Positions 15,891 through 23,765 of a DNA stretch of 64,000 nucleotides are shown one piece after another. The position numbers and the translations under genes are program-made. This DNA comes from Flavobacterium quisquiliarum (lineage in GTDB: Bacteria > Bacteroidota > Bacteroidia > Flavobacteriales > Flavobacteriaceae). Every line of letters starts with the position of its first letter. Within the stretch, counting starts at the first letter, position 1. The notes beneath the pieces are model-generated. The model saw only the letters and a program-made list of their open reading frames with translations, was not told the origin of the DNA and did not search any database. Location of the stretch: NCBI RefSeq assembly GCF_019308285.1, contig NZ_WWEM01000002.1:1-64000 (forward strand). The letters are read 5' to 3'.

Positions 15891-18329
15891 ATGAGTTTTA
15901 AAACTTTACTATCTATTATAAGTTTTTGCTTTGTTTTGTTTGCTTCAACAAAAGCACAAGCACAGGAAAAAGCAACTGTCAAAGGACAAATCAGTCTTTC
16001 AAATAATGAAGCTGCAGACAACGTTTCTGTAGTTTTAAAAGGCACCAAAATAGGAACTGTAACAGATAACCTTGGATTTTACGAAATCAAAAATGTAAAT
16101 CCAGGCAATTATACTATCCGAATTTCTGCTGTTGGGCATTCCTCAAAAGAAGAAAACATCATTGTAAGTGAAGGTCAGGTTTTAACAAGAAACTTTGTTT
16201 TAACCAATAATTCAGAACAATTAGAAGAAATCTTTGTGAAAAGTAATGCAAACAAGTATACCAAAGCAGAGAGCAGCTATGTTTCTAAAATGTCAATCAA
16301 AAATCTTGAGAACTCACAAGTTTACAGTGTAGTAACTAAAGACTTAATGAAAGATCAATTAGTAGTAAACCAAGACGAGGCACTTAAAAACGTTCCTGGA
16401 CTTTACCAGCTTTGGGCTTCAACTGGTCGTGTTGGTGATGGTGGATCATACTTCGCTTCTCGCGGATTTATAACGCAAAGTTTATTAAGAAACGGAATCG
16501 CTGGAAAAATCACTAATAATGTTGATGCTTCGAACTTAGAAAGACTTGAAAGCATCAAAGGACCTTCTGCTACTTTGTTTGGAAGTTTATTGACTTCTTA
16601 TGGAGGTTTAATCAACCGTGTAACCAAAAAACCTTCGGAACGTTTTGGAGGAGAAATTTCATATCAGTCTGGAAGTTACGGCTTAAACAGATTAACTGCC
16701 GATGTAAATACTTCATTAAATGATGACGATACTGCTCTTTTAAGAATAAATGGAGCTTATAATAACTCAAATACTTTTCAGGATTACGGACATACAAGAA
16801 GCTACTTCTTCGCTCCTTCTTTCTCTTACAAAGTAAATGATAAATTAACGATCTCTATTGATGCTGAATTATCTAATGTTGATGCATCATCTATGCCTTT
16901 AGCCTATATTTATTATGGAACAACGCCTAATGGTTTAGGGCTTCACGACGCTAAAGAGATTGACATGAATTGGAAAAGATCTTTCACAGGAGGCGAATTC
17001 ATGATGAATACTAAAACGAGTAACATTTTTGCTCAGGCAGATTATGCAATCTCAGACAATTGGAAATCTCAAACGGTTTTAAGCACAAGTACAAATCAAT
17101 CGAAAGGACCTCAAATCTGGTTTTATTTATTAGGAAATAATAAAATGTCTCGAAATGCCTGGAATATCGACGGAAGAGATAATATCTTAGAATTCCAGCA
17201 AAACTTCAATGGAGAATTTGAGTTACTCGGAATGAAACACAGAGCGCTAATTGGAGGCGATATTTACCGTTTAGAAACCAAAAGCGGTTACGGATATCTA
17301 CCAACTGGTTTCACATTCGACGAGGTAGATTACACTGCCACAAATGCCAATTATTATGATTTTAATCCTGATAAAATCGAAGCGCTTTTTGCAGAGGGAA
17401 CAGTAAATAAAAACCTGACAACTTTAACAACTTACAGTGCATATGTTGCAGATGTTATCAATGTTACCGATAAATTAATTCTTTCTGCTGCTTTACGCTT
17501 TGATCATTTTCAAAATGGCGGTACTTTTAATCCTGCTGCCAATACTACTACTGGTAATTATTCGCAAAATGCATTGTCTCCAAAATTTGGAGTAGTATAC
17601 CAAATTATTAAAGATCAGGTTTCTGTTTTTGGAAACTACCAAAACAGTTTCAAAAACGTTGGATATCTAAATGCAAACGTAAATGGAACACCTGAATTAA
17701 GAGCTTTTGATCCAGAAAAAGCAAATCAGTTTGAAGGTGGAGTTAAGTTAAATGCTTTTCAAAATAAATTAAGCGCAACTTTCAGTTATTACAATATCGA
17801 AGTTAAAGATATCGTAAGAACTGGACCAATTGCAAACACAAACATTCAAGACGGAAATCAAACCAGTAAAGGTTTTGAAGCCGAAGTTACGGCAAATCCA
17901 ATTTCTGGATTAAACTTCATCTTTGGATATGCTTTTAACAACAGTAAATTAAACAATGCAAATGCAGACGTTAATGGATTACGTCCAGAAACTGCAGGAC
18001 CAGAAAACTTAATTAATTACTGGATCAGCTACAGTTTACAGACTACTAAATTGAAAGGTTTAGGTATTGGTTTTGGAGGAAACTTCGCTGATAAAACTTA
18101 TGCTTACAACAGAAATGTAACTGATGCTAATACAGGTATTACAGAAAGACAAACATTTACATTACCATCATACGCTGTTTTAAATGCTGCTTTATATTAC
18201 GATCAGCCTAAATACAGATTATCATTAAAAGTGAACAACTTAACAGACGAATTGTATTTTAATGGTTACACTACAATAAACGTTCAAGCGCCTAGAATGT
18301 TTATGGGATCTGTTGCATACAAATTCTAA
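15891..18329 (+). CDS. TonB-dependent siderophore receptor with carboxypeptidase-like N-domain
   Basis: Outer-membrane gated barrel that imports ferric siderophores using TonB energy. The 812-residue precursor has a signal peptide (to AQAQ, about residue 25). A carboxypeptidase-regulatory-like domain follows (about 29-105, ATVKGQISLSNNEAADNVSV onward), as is common in Bacteroidota receptors. A plug (about 130-250: VNQDEALKNVPGLYQ, SIKGPSATLFGS, GGLINRVTKKPSE) resembles FhuA/FhuE-type siderophore receptors. A 22-strand-type barrel ends in MFMGSVAYKF with terminal Phe. It heads an apparent iron operon with DUF-type membrane proteins and a PepSY reductase-like protein. The ligand is not identifiable by eye. 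Confidence 0.94.
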   Translation: MSFKTLLSIISFCFVLFASTKAQAQEKATVKGQISLSNNEAADNVSVVLKGTKIGTVTDNLGFYEIKNVNPGNYTIRISAVGHSSKEENIIVSEGQVLTRNFVLTNNSEQLEEIFVKSNANKYTKAESSYVSKMSIKNLENSQVYSVVTKDLMKDQLVVNQDEALKNVPGLYQLWASTGRVGDGGSYFASRGFITQSLLRNGIAGKITNNVDASNLERLESIKGPSATLFGSLLTSYGGLINRVTKKPSERFGGEISYQSGSYGLNRLTADVNTSLNDDDTALLRINGAYNNSNTFQDYGHTRSYFFAPSFSYKVNDKLTISIDAELSNVDASSMPLAYIYYGTTPNGLGLHDAKEIDMNWKRSFTGGEFMMNTKTSNIFAQADYAISDNWKSQTVLSTSTNQSKGPQIWFYLLGNNKMSRNAWNIDGRDNILEFQQNFNGEFELLGMKHRALIGGDIYRLETKSGYGYLPTGFTFDEVDYTATNANYYDFNPDKIEALFAEGTVNKNLTTLTTYSAYVADVINVTDKLILSAALRFDHFQNGGTFNPAANTTTGNYSQNALSPKFGVVYQIIKDQVSVFGNYQNSFKNVGYLNANVNGTPELRAFDPEKANQFEGGVKLNAFQNKLSATFSYYNIEVKDIVRTGPIANTNIQDGNQTSKGFEAEVTANPISGLNFIFGYAFNNSKLNNANADVNGLRPETAGPENLINYWISYSLQTTKLKGLGIGFGGNFADKTYAYNRNVTDANTGITERQTFTLPSYAVLNAALYYDQPKYRLSLKVNNLTDELYFNGYTTINVQAPRMFMGSVAYKF

Positions 18330-18342
18330 TATACAATATCCT

Positions 18343-18380
18343 AACACCTTTCGATTTGACTCGAAAGGTGTTTTAAATTT
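18343..18380 (+). terminator. Terminator or attenuator after the siderophore receptor
   Basis: AACACCTTTCGA (18343-18354) pairs with TCGAAAGGTGTT (18361-18372), a 12-bp perfect stem with a 6-nt loop, followed by a T-rich tail (TTAAATTT). The next gene starts only 9 bp later with no visible promoter, so partial termination within an operon, reducing the downstream genes relative to the receptor, is the likely role. Confidence 0.75.
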
Positions 18381-18388
18381 TAAAGATT

Positions 18389-18721
18389 ATGATTACCATT
18401 GCCAGCCTTATTGTTTTTCTTGCTTTTTATACACTTTACTACACTTCAAAAAGAGCAGTTTTATCGTATGATTTAGGTTTTGAAAAATGGATGAAAGACA
18501 ATCCAAAACCAACTAAAATTATTGGCTTATCATTATTGTTTACAGCTTACATAATGTGGCTTTTTACACAATCTTTAGGTTGTGGCACTTTGATGTTTTT
18601 TATTCAGTTAATGACCATTGGAAGCTTAATCGTTATTCTCCAACCATTAAAAAAAATAAACAGCAAAGTACTTTTAGCCCTGCTAATTTTTGTTGCGCTA
18701 TTAGAACTTTACTATAACTAA
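18389..18721 (+). CDS. Small membrane protein of the iron-uptake cassette (DUF3325-like?)
   Basis: 110-residue integral membrane protein with about three or four TM helices (residues 2-17, 45-63, 65-84, 91-108) and a basic loop (SYDLGFEKWMKDNPKPTK). In other bacteria, siderophore receptor genes are often followed by two small membrane proteins (DUF3325 and DUF3649 types) and a PepSY protein. Size, topology and position match the DUF3325 member, but I cannot confirm the family from residues alone. It starts just after the hairpin at 18343 and precedes the next gene by 20 bp, so operon membership is clear. Role in iron acquisition is inferred from context. Confidence 0.8.
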   Translation: MITIASLIVFLAFYTLYYTSKRAVLSYDLGFEKWMKDNPKPTKIIGLSLLFTAYIMWLFTQSLGCGTLMFFIQLMTIGSLIVILQPLKKINSKVLLALLIFVALLELYYN

Positions 18722-18741
18722 TATCATTTTTAAATTACAAT

Positions 18742-19044
18742 ATGCCAGCGAATTCAAAATATTTAAACCCTGCTTTTTGGCCACGCTTTTCCAAAATTAC
18801 GGCTGCTATTTTAGGAGGCTACTTTGTTTCTGTTACTTTTCATTTAGCTTTAGCCGCTTGGTTTAATCGTGCAAACGTACTTATCACCATGGCTTTTACC
18901 GGTTTTATTCTTTGGGTAGCTTTAATGGTAATTGCATTTCTTGCCAAAAGTGGCTGGAAAATATGGGGAATTTACCTTTTGTTGACACTGCTTTTTTGTC
19001 TTTTTATTTATTTAGGTCAAACTTATAACCATACGGCACAATAA
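18742..19044 (+). CDS. Small membrane protein, DUF3649-like iron uptake protein
   Basis: 100-residue inner-membrane protein with three TM helices (about 18-38, 46-66, 72-92). The opening FWPRFSKITAAILGGYFVS and the overall plan resemble the DUF3649 'iron uptake protein' family that accompanies PepSY proteins and siderophore receptors. It is followed by the PepSY gene after 6 bp, which means tight co-transcription. The biochemical role is unknown in the family; it may be a partner subunit of the PepSY reductase. Family call is moderate, operon membership high. Confidence 0.82.
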   Translation: MPANSKYLNPAFWPRFSKITAAILGGYFVSVTFHLALAAWFNRANVLITMAFTGFILWVALMVIAFLAKSGWKIWGIYLLLTLLFCLFIYLGQTYNHTAQ

Positions 19045-19050
19045 TATTTT

Positions 19051-20601
19051 ATGAACAACCGTCACTACAACATCTATTTTCACACACATACTGTCAGCGG
19101 AATCGTTATCAGCGTAGCTCTTTTTGTAATTTTCTTTGCTGGATCTTTTTCTTTTTTTAGAGATGAAATCATCAATTGGGAAAGAAGTGAATCTACGGCA
19201 ATTACAAGAGAAATCCAATTAGACTATAATAAAGCGCTAAAGCATCTGGATGAAAAATATGTTTTACACGGCAGAAACATTACCATCTCTAAACATTCTA
19301 ACGAAGAAAGAGTTAATGTTTACATGGAAGGAACGAAAGATACTTTAGCTCCAAAAAAACAACGCGACAGTCAATTTTTCTATCTAAATCCAAAAAACTT
19401 TAAATCCTTTACTTACGAAGAATCTTATTCTTTGGGAGAACTTTTATATCGTTTACATTTCTTTGCACAGATTCCGTATCCTGTAGGATATTATCTTTCC
19501 GGTTTTGTAGCCTTGTTTTTCTTGTTTGCGGTTGTAACCGGAGTATTATTGCATTGGAATAAAATAGTCTCTAACTTTTATATTTTCCGACCAAAAGAAA
19601 AATTAAAAACACTTTGGACAGATGCGCATACTGCATTAGGAATGATTGGTCTTCCTTTTCAATTTGTCTATGCTGTTACTGGAGCTTTCTTTATGATTAA
19701 ACTTCTGCTTGTAGCGCCAGCTGTAATGGCTTTGTACGATAATGACCAGAGCAAATTATATAAAGAATTAGAATACACAGATCCCGACTATAAGTTTGAG
19801 AACAAAAAACTGGCGAATCCATTTAATATCGACGAACTGGTTGCGAAAACAAAAAAGAACTGGCCTGATTTTGAAATCACTCGTGTTTTTATCCAAAATT
19901 ACGGCGATGTCAATATGCACGTTTTGGTTGAAGGAGAACTTTTGAGTCACAAAAAATTTACTGGAATTGGAAAAGTGGTTTATCGAATTGCTGATGGGAA
20001 AGAAATTGCCAAAAAAGATCCCATCTCGCAAACCAGTTATTTAGATGTCATAAAAAATGTTTTGTACCGAATCCATTTTGGCGATTATGGAGGATACGCT
20101 TTAAGAATAGTAAGCTTTTTGCTGGGAATTATAACTTGCTTTGTAATCATTTCCGGAGTTATGATTTGGCTGGTTGCGAGACAGAAAAACAATATGCCCG
20201 AAAAGAAAAGACGTTTCAACAATGCAGTTGTCCGTATTTATTTGGCAATCTGCTTAAGCATGTACCCAATTACCGCTTTGGCTTTTATTGGAAGTAAAAT
20301 TTTCTATCCTTTAAGTCAAGCAAATTTATTCAGACTTTATTTTGGCGGATGGTTATTGCTAACGATATTTTTTATCATTAAAAAGAATGATGGATTTACC
20401 AATAAATTCTGTTTGATTTCGGGAAGTATCTTAGGTTTCCTAATTCCAATTACTAATGGAATTGTTTCTGGAGAATGGTTTTGGACTTCTTTTATGGAGA
20501 ATAAAATTCAGATTTTCTTTATTGATGTTTTCTGGATTTTCTTAGCTTCCATTTCATTATATGTGGCTTATCATTTAAAGCCTAAGAAAGTGGTTGCATA
20601 A
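19051..20601 (+). CDS. PepSY-associated TM protein, putative siderophore-iron reductase
   Basis: Inner-membrane PepSY_TM protein, 516 residues. Helix 1 (about 15-35) is followed by a periplasmic PepSY-like domain and TM pairs near 150-170 and 200-225. A second periplasmic domain holds NYGDVNMHVLVEGE, and a C-terminal TM block begins with GGYALRIVSFLLGIITCFV. Conserved histidines occur at helix ends (FHTHTVSGIV, LHFFAQIPYP, DAHTALGMIG, RIHFGDYGGY), consistent with heme ligation as in PepSY ferric-siderophore reductases. It sits directly behind the receptor and the two small membrane proteins. Reduction of imported ferric siderophore is the likely job, inferred from family and context. Confidence 0.9.
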   Translation: MNNRHYNIYFHTHTVSGIVISVALFVIFFAGSFSFFRDEIINWERSESTAITREIQLDYNKALKHLDEKYVLHGRNITISKHSNEERVNVYMEGTKDTLAPKKQRDSQFFYLNPKNFKSFTYEESYSLGELLYRLHFFAQIPYPVGYYLSGFVALFFLFAVVTGVLLHWNKIVSNFYIFRPKEKLKTLWTDAHTALGMIGLPFQFVYAVTGAFFMIKLLLVAPAVMALYDNDQSKLYKELEYTDPDYKFENKKLANPFNIDELVAKTKKNWPDFEITRVFIQNYGDVNMHVLVEGELLSHKKFTGIGKVVYRIADGKEIAKKDPISQTSYLDVIKNVLYRIHFGDYGGYALRIVSFLLGIITCFVIISGVMIWLVARQKNNMPEKKRRFNNAVVRIYLAICLSMYPITALAFIGSKIFYPLSQANLFRLYFGGWLLLTIFFIIKKNDGFTNKFCLISGSILGFLIPITNGIVSGEWFWTSFMENKIQIFFIDVFWIFLASISLYVAYHLKPKKVVA

Positions 20602-20610
20602 TTTTTTTTT

Positions 20611-20754
20611 GCCACAAAGGCGCTAAGACACAAAGTCTCATTTTTAAACTAAAGATTAAAAGAGTTGCAGAGATTTGCTGTCGCAGATTCTGCAGATCAA
20701 GCAGATAAAAAATATTTTAGGGAAATCTCCCAAATCTGCAAAATCTGCGTGAAA
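20611..20754. repeat. Degenerate dispersed repeat in the PepSY-PepSY gap
   Basis: The 272-bp gap between the two PepSY genes contains GCCACAAAGGCGCTAAGACA at its left. It then has several GCAGATT/AATCTGC units and the right end AATCTGCGTGAAA (20742-20754), which matches the right end of the element at 1402-1490. It looks like a decayed or composite copy of that repeat family. No open frame lies here. Confidence 0.6.
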
Positions 20755-20810
20755 CAAAATTTAGCGACTATACAAGATTAATTCTTTTGTAAACCCTTAG
20801 TCTTCAAACA

Positions 20811-20828
20811 AAATAATTAGAATTATTT
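20811..20828. promoter_or_regulatory. Putative iron-responsive operator before second PepSY gene
   Basis: AAATAATT-AG-AATTATTT is a perfect 8-bp inverted repeat sharing the TTAGAAT core with the site at 15811 upstream of the siderophore receptor. It lies 46 bp before the start codon. Fur or another iron regulator is inferred, not shown. Confidence 0.4.
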
Positions 20829-20873
20829 GTCCCATATAGATTTTGAGCATACTTTTACGCTTTTAATCAAAAA

Positions 20874-21986
20874 ATGGGATTCAAGACGCAAATACGGTTT
20901 CTTCATAAATGGCTCGGATTAATTTCTGGGCTTATTGTTTTTATAATCAGTATTACGGGCTGTATTTTCTGTTTTCATGATGAAATTAAAGACATTACCC
21001 GAAAAGAATGGCGTTTGGTTGAACCACAAAATAAGCCTTTCATTCTTGCGTCTGAATTACAGTTGAAGGCCAAGAAAATTCTTCCAGATTATAAACAATC
21101 TATGATTTCTTTTTATGGAAAAAATCGCTCTGCAATTGTTTATACTTACTCTGAAACAGAAAATTTATACCTTTATTTTAACCCTTACACAGGAGAATAT
21201 TTAAAAACCGAAAATCCAAAAACAGATTTTTTTATTATTGTTGAAAATATTCATTTGTATTTATTGCTTCCAGACTATATAGGAAAGCATATTATAGGTG
21301 GCGCAACCATTACTTTTATTCTTTTATTGATTTCTGGAATTATACAATGGTGGCCCAAAAAAAGATCCGATTTAAAAAGAAGCCTTACTGTAAAATGGTC
21401 TGCAAAATGGCGTCGTGTTAATTATGACTGGCATAATACTTCAGGTTTCTACATTTCACTTATTGCATTAATTTTAGCCATAACAGGGCTTACTTTTACG
21501 TATGAATGGGTTGGTGATGGAGTCTACAAGGCATTTAATTTTGGAGGAAATAAAACAATCGAAACACAAGCTCCCGTTATAGACACAACAAAGTTTGAAT
21601 ACAATACTTCTGCTGCAATTGACAAAGCTCTTTATCAAACTATGATAAAAAATCCTGAAGCAGAAATGTTTTATATCTTATTACCTCAAAAAAAAGGTGA
21701 TATTATAAACACAGGAGCTTATCCGCATACTTTAAGATACGATCAACAAAGTAATTATTATTTTCATCCTTACAATGGAAACTTAATCCAAAAACAAACC
21801 TTTCAAGATAAAAGTTTGGGGCTAAAGGTTGTCGAAATGAATTACGGAATTCATACTGGTCAAATATTAGATCTTCCTGGAAAAATTATCGCTTTTATAG
21901 TAAGCTTATTTGCGGCCGCACTTCCTGTAACTGGTTTCATAATTTGGTATGGAAGAAATTATAAAACCAAAAAATCTAAGGCATAA
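20874..21986 (+). CDS. Second PepSY-associated TM protein
   Basis: 370-residue inner-membrane PepSY protein, shorter than its neighbour. The TM helices are about 15-36 (GLISGLIVFIISITGCIFCF), 140-160, 190-215 and 340-360, with periplasmic PepSY domains between. Conserved histidines appear in FLHKWLGL, NIHLYLLLPDYIG, WHNTSGFY and YGIHTGQILDLPG, the pattern expected for a heme-binding iron reductase. It is separated from the first PepSY gene by a repeat-filled 272-bp gap and has its own operator-like palindrome, so it is probably transcribed separately but under similar control. Function by family and context is ferric-siderophore or heme-linked reduction. Confidence 0.9.
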   Translation: MGFKTQIRFLHKWLGLISGLIVFIISITGCIFCFHDEIKDITRKEWRLVEPQNKPFILASELQLKAKKILPDYKQSMISFYGKNRSAIVYTYSETENLYLYFNPYTGEYLKTENPKTDFFIIVENIHLYLLLPDYIGKHIIGGATITFILLLISGIIQWWPKKRSDLKRSLTVKWSAKWRRVNYDWHNTSGFYISLIALILAITGLTFTYEWVGDGVYKAFNFGGNKTIETQAPVIDTTKFEYNTSAAIDKALYQTMIKNPEAEMFYILLPQKKGDIINTGAYPHTLRYDQQSNYYFHPYNGNLIQKQTFQDKSLGLKVVEMNYGIHTGQILDLPGKIIAFIVSLFAAALPVTGFIIWYGRNYKTKKSKA

Positions 21987-21990
21987 AAAA

Positions 21991-22019
21991 AACCGCCTCG
22001 TTAAAAAAACGAGACGGTT
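21991..22019. terminator. Bidirectional terminator between PepSY and MORN-repeat genes
   Basis: AACCGCCTCGTT and AACGAGACGGTT pair with one mismatch, with A-rich sequence on the left and T-rich on the right. It can stop both convergent genes. Confidence 0.7.
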
Positions 22020-22041
22020 CTTTATAATTTTCGAAACTTTA

Positions 22042-22389
22042 TTAGTTTCTGTTTGCTAAAGCATTTTTCTGTAAGTTTTTAACTGAACTAACTTTGTTAT
22101 CCACATAAGCAACTTCTTTCAAGCTGTTTTCATTAAAGTAGATCCAATTTCCAGTTTTTTGTCCGTCTGTGTACTCTCCAACGGTTTTTTTATTTCCATT
22201 TTCATCATAAGATACCCAGATACCGTCCAATTTTCCATCCTTAAAAAAGCCTTCCTGCTGTATTTTACCGTTCTCATAATAGTAAGTTGCTTTTACTTTA
22301 TTTCCAACAGTTTCTAATTCAGGTTTACCTTCTTGTGCTGTTAGAATTCCAGAGAATAATACAGCCGCTAAAATCACACACTTTTTCAT
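22042..22389 (-). CDS. MORN-repeat (YwqK-like) secreted protein
   Basis: 115-residue protein with a signal peptide (MKKCVILAAVLFSGILTAQ). Three to four YwqK/MORN-variant repeats follow (YYENGKIQQEGFFKDGKLDG, VSYDENGNKKTVGEYTDGQKTG, IYFNENSLKEVAYVDNK), each a short beta hairpin. Members of this family are often named 'antitoxin component YwqK', but there is no toxin gene beside it and the protein is exported, so that name would mislead. It is convergent with the PepSY gene through a shared terminator. A TATATTTG box lies upstream on the minus strand (22433-22440). Role unknown; MORN-like repeats commonly mediate binding at envelopes. Confidence 0.85.
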   Translation of the reverse strand: MKKCVILAAVLFSGILTAQEGKPELETVGNKVKATYYYENGKIQQEGFFKDGKLDGIWVSYDENGNKKTVGEYTDGQKTGNWIYFNENSLKEVAYVDNKVSSVKNLQKNALANRN

Positions 22390-22432
22390 ATCGTCAGGTA
22401 TTAAATGTTATTGAATGTTACTAAATTGTTAT

Positions 22433-22440
22433 CAAATATA
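22433..22440 (-). promoter_or_regulatory. Promoter of MORN-repeat gene, TATATTTG
   Basis: Minus-strand TATATTTG matches TAnnTTTG, 43 bp upstream of the start codon. No clear -33 element is visible. Confidence 0.55.
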
Positions 22441-22528
22441 GTTAATAGTTTACATTTAAAAAACTTTTACTTAACAATTTGGTAACATTAAATAAAAACT
22501 TAACATTAGAAAATTACAGAAAATAAAA

Positions 22529-22552
22529 AAACCAGCGCTCAAGCACTGGTTT
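22529..22552 (-). terminator. Terminator of the TlpA-like gene
   Basis: On the minus strand ACCAGTGC and GCGCTGGT form a stem (one wobble) and are followed by a T-run. It lies 60 bp after the stop of the TlpA-like gene. Confidence 0.65.
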
Positions 22553-22611
22553 TACTGATATTCTATAAAAAAACTTGTTTTTACGAGAACGTTATAAATT
22601 TCGTAAATAAT

Positions 22612-23607
22612 TTAGTTCAATAAAGTACCTAGCTGTTTATCAAGCTCAGGATCAGATGGTCTAGGTGCATCAGACTTCATAACATTTCCTTGAGGATCAA
22701 TTAAAATAAATCTAGGAATTCCAGTTACTCCATAATTAACCACAAATTCAGATTCCCAATCTTTATCAGCAAAAAGCTGTACACCGCCAAGATGTTTATC
22801 GGTTACGAATTTTTTCCACTTTTCATTATCCTTTAATTTATCAATAGAAATACTCACAAACTCGATATTCTTGCCGTGATATTTTTCTTCAATTTTTTGC
22901 AGATAAGGAATTTCGGCTCTACAAGGAGCACACCATGTTGCCCAAAGATCAATATAAACATATTTCCCTTTTAAATCAGATAATTTTGTTTTTCCTCCTT
23001 TAAAATTTTCATAATCAAACCCTGGAGAAGCTTTCCCAACCATTTTATTCGCTTTTGCAGCTCTATCATATTCTTCTGCAGCATATTTATTAAAGCCTTC
23101 GATGCTTCTTCTCATAGCCACTTTAAATTCTGGATCAAGATCACCTTTTTCAAGATTTTCGGTATCTGCTTTTAATTTTGCATCAAGCAAAGCTGTAAAC
23201 TCTCCTGACTCCTTTGAAAAAGCATCTTTTTGAAAACTTTCATCTTTTAAAGCTTGCTGCGCTAAAAAGTTGCTTTCGTTTACACCTTTACCTTTATATA
23301 CTATCGTTTCGTCAAATTCTTTCGCATTCATAGTCAAATTGACTTCAGAATTTGGTTTTAAGAATAAATTAGAAGATTCAGTTCCATCAGAAAACATATA
23401 AAACCCTTTCGGAGCCTCAAAAGTTGCTGCAAATACTTGTTTCTTATCTATTGGAATTACTTGCTTAAAATTATCCTTTCCTCTAATGACTAAAGTGTCG
23501 CTATTTCTATTTGCGATTTTAGCAGTGAACTTAACCGTACTTTTGCCTTGTCCAATCACATTCAAAGCATTAAAAAGTATCAAACCTGCAACAAAAAGTT
23601 TTTTCAT
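22612..23607 (-). CDS. TlpA/ResA-like thiol-disulfide oxidoreductase with DUF4369-like N-domain
   Basis: Exported thioredoxin-fold protein, 331 residues. A signal peptide (MKKLFVAGLILFNALNVIGQ) leads into an N-terminal beta domain (about 23-105, DTLVIRGKDNFKQV) of the type found before Bacteroidota TlpA proteins. A helical linker follows, then the AhpC/TSA-thioredoxin domain from about 192 (KASPGFDYENFKGGKTKLSD) with the redox motif WATWCAPC (C226, C229) and the cis-proline region TGIPRFILIDPQG. Likely a periplasmic reductant in cytochrome maturation or envelope thiol repair. It stands alone, convergent with nothing and divergent from aspS. The family is secure, the substrate is not. Confidence 0.93.
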   Translation of the reverse strand: MKKLFVAGLILFNALNVIGQGKSTVKFTAKIANRNSDTLVIRGKDNFKQVIPIDKKQVFAATFEAPKGFYMFSDGTESSNLFLKPNSEVNLTMNAKEFDETIVYKGKGVNESNFLAQQALKDESFQKDAFSKESGEFTALLDAKLKADTENLEKGDLDPEFKVAMRRSIEGFNKYAAEEYDRAAKANKMVGKASPGFDYENFKGGKTKLSDLKGKYVYIDLWATWCAPCRAEIPYLQKIEEKYHGKNIEFVSISIDKLKDNEKWKKFVTDKHLGGVQLFADKDWESEFVVNYGVTGIPRFILIDPQGNVMKSDAPRPSDPELDKQLGTLLN

Positions 23608-23635
23608 GGGTATTATTATTAGTTTTTTAGTGATT

Positions 23636-23643
23636 CAAATCTA
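23636..23643 (-). promoter_or_regulatory. Promoter of TlpA-like gene, TAGATTTG
   Basis: Minus-strand TAGATTTG fits TAnnTTTG, 28 bp upstream of the start codon. The -33 region is not recognisable. Confidence 0.55.
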
Positions 23644-23739
23644 AAGAATTTAAAGCTTCGTAATTTAAGAATTAACAAAATATTTAAAATTCTATACATC
23701 AAGTTTATCACTTTACTATATTATCTTGAATTTTGTATT

Positions 23740-23747
23740 TACTTTTG
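23740..23747 (+). promoter_or_regulatory. aspS promoter, TACTTTTG
   Basis: TACTTTTG matches TAnnTTTG, 18 bp before the ATG at 23766. It lies inside the 11-codon upstream extension of the frame and so supports the later start. Confidence 0.65.
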
Positions 23748-23765
23748 CAGTCTAAAATTGAGATT

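Noticed and set aside
22042..22389. Toxin-antitoxin antitoxin (YwqK label)
   Set aside because: The protein is exported and no toxin gene adjoins it; the repeats are MORN-like.
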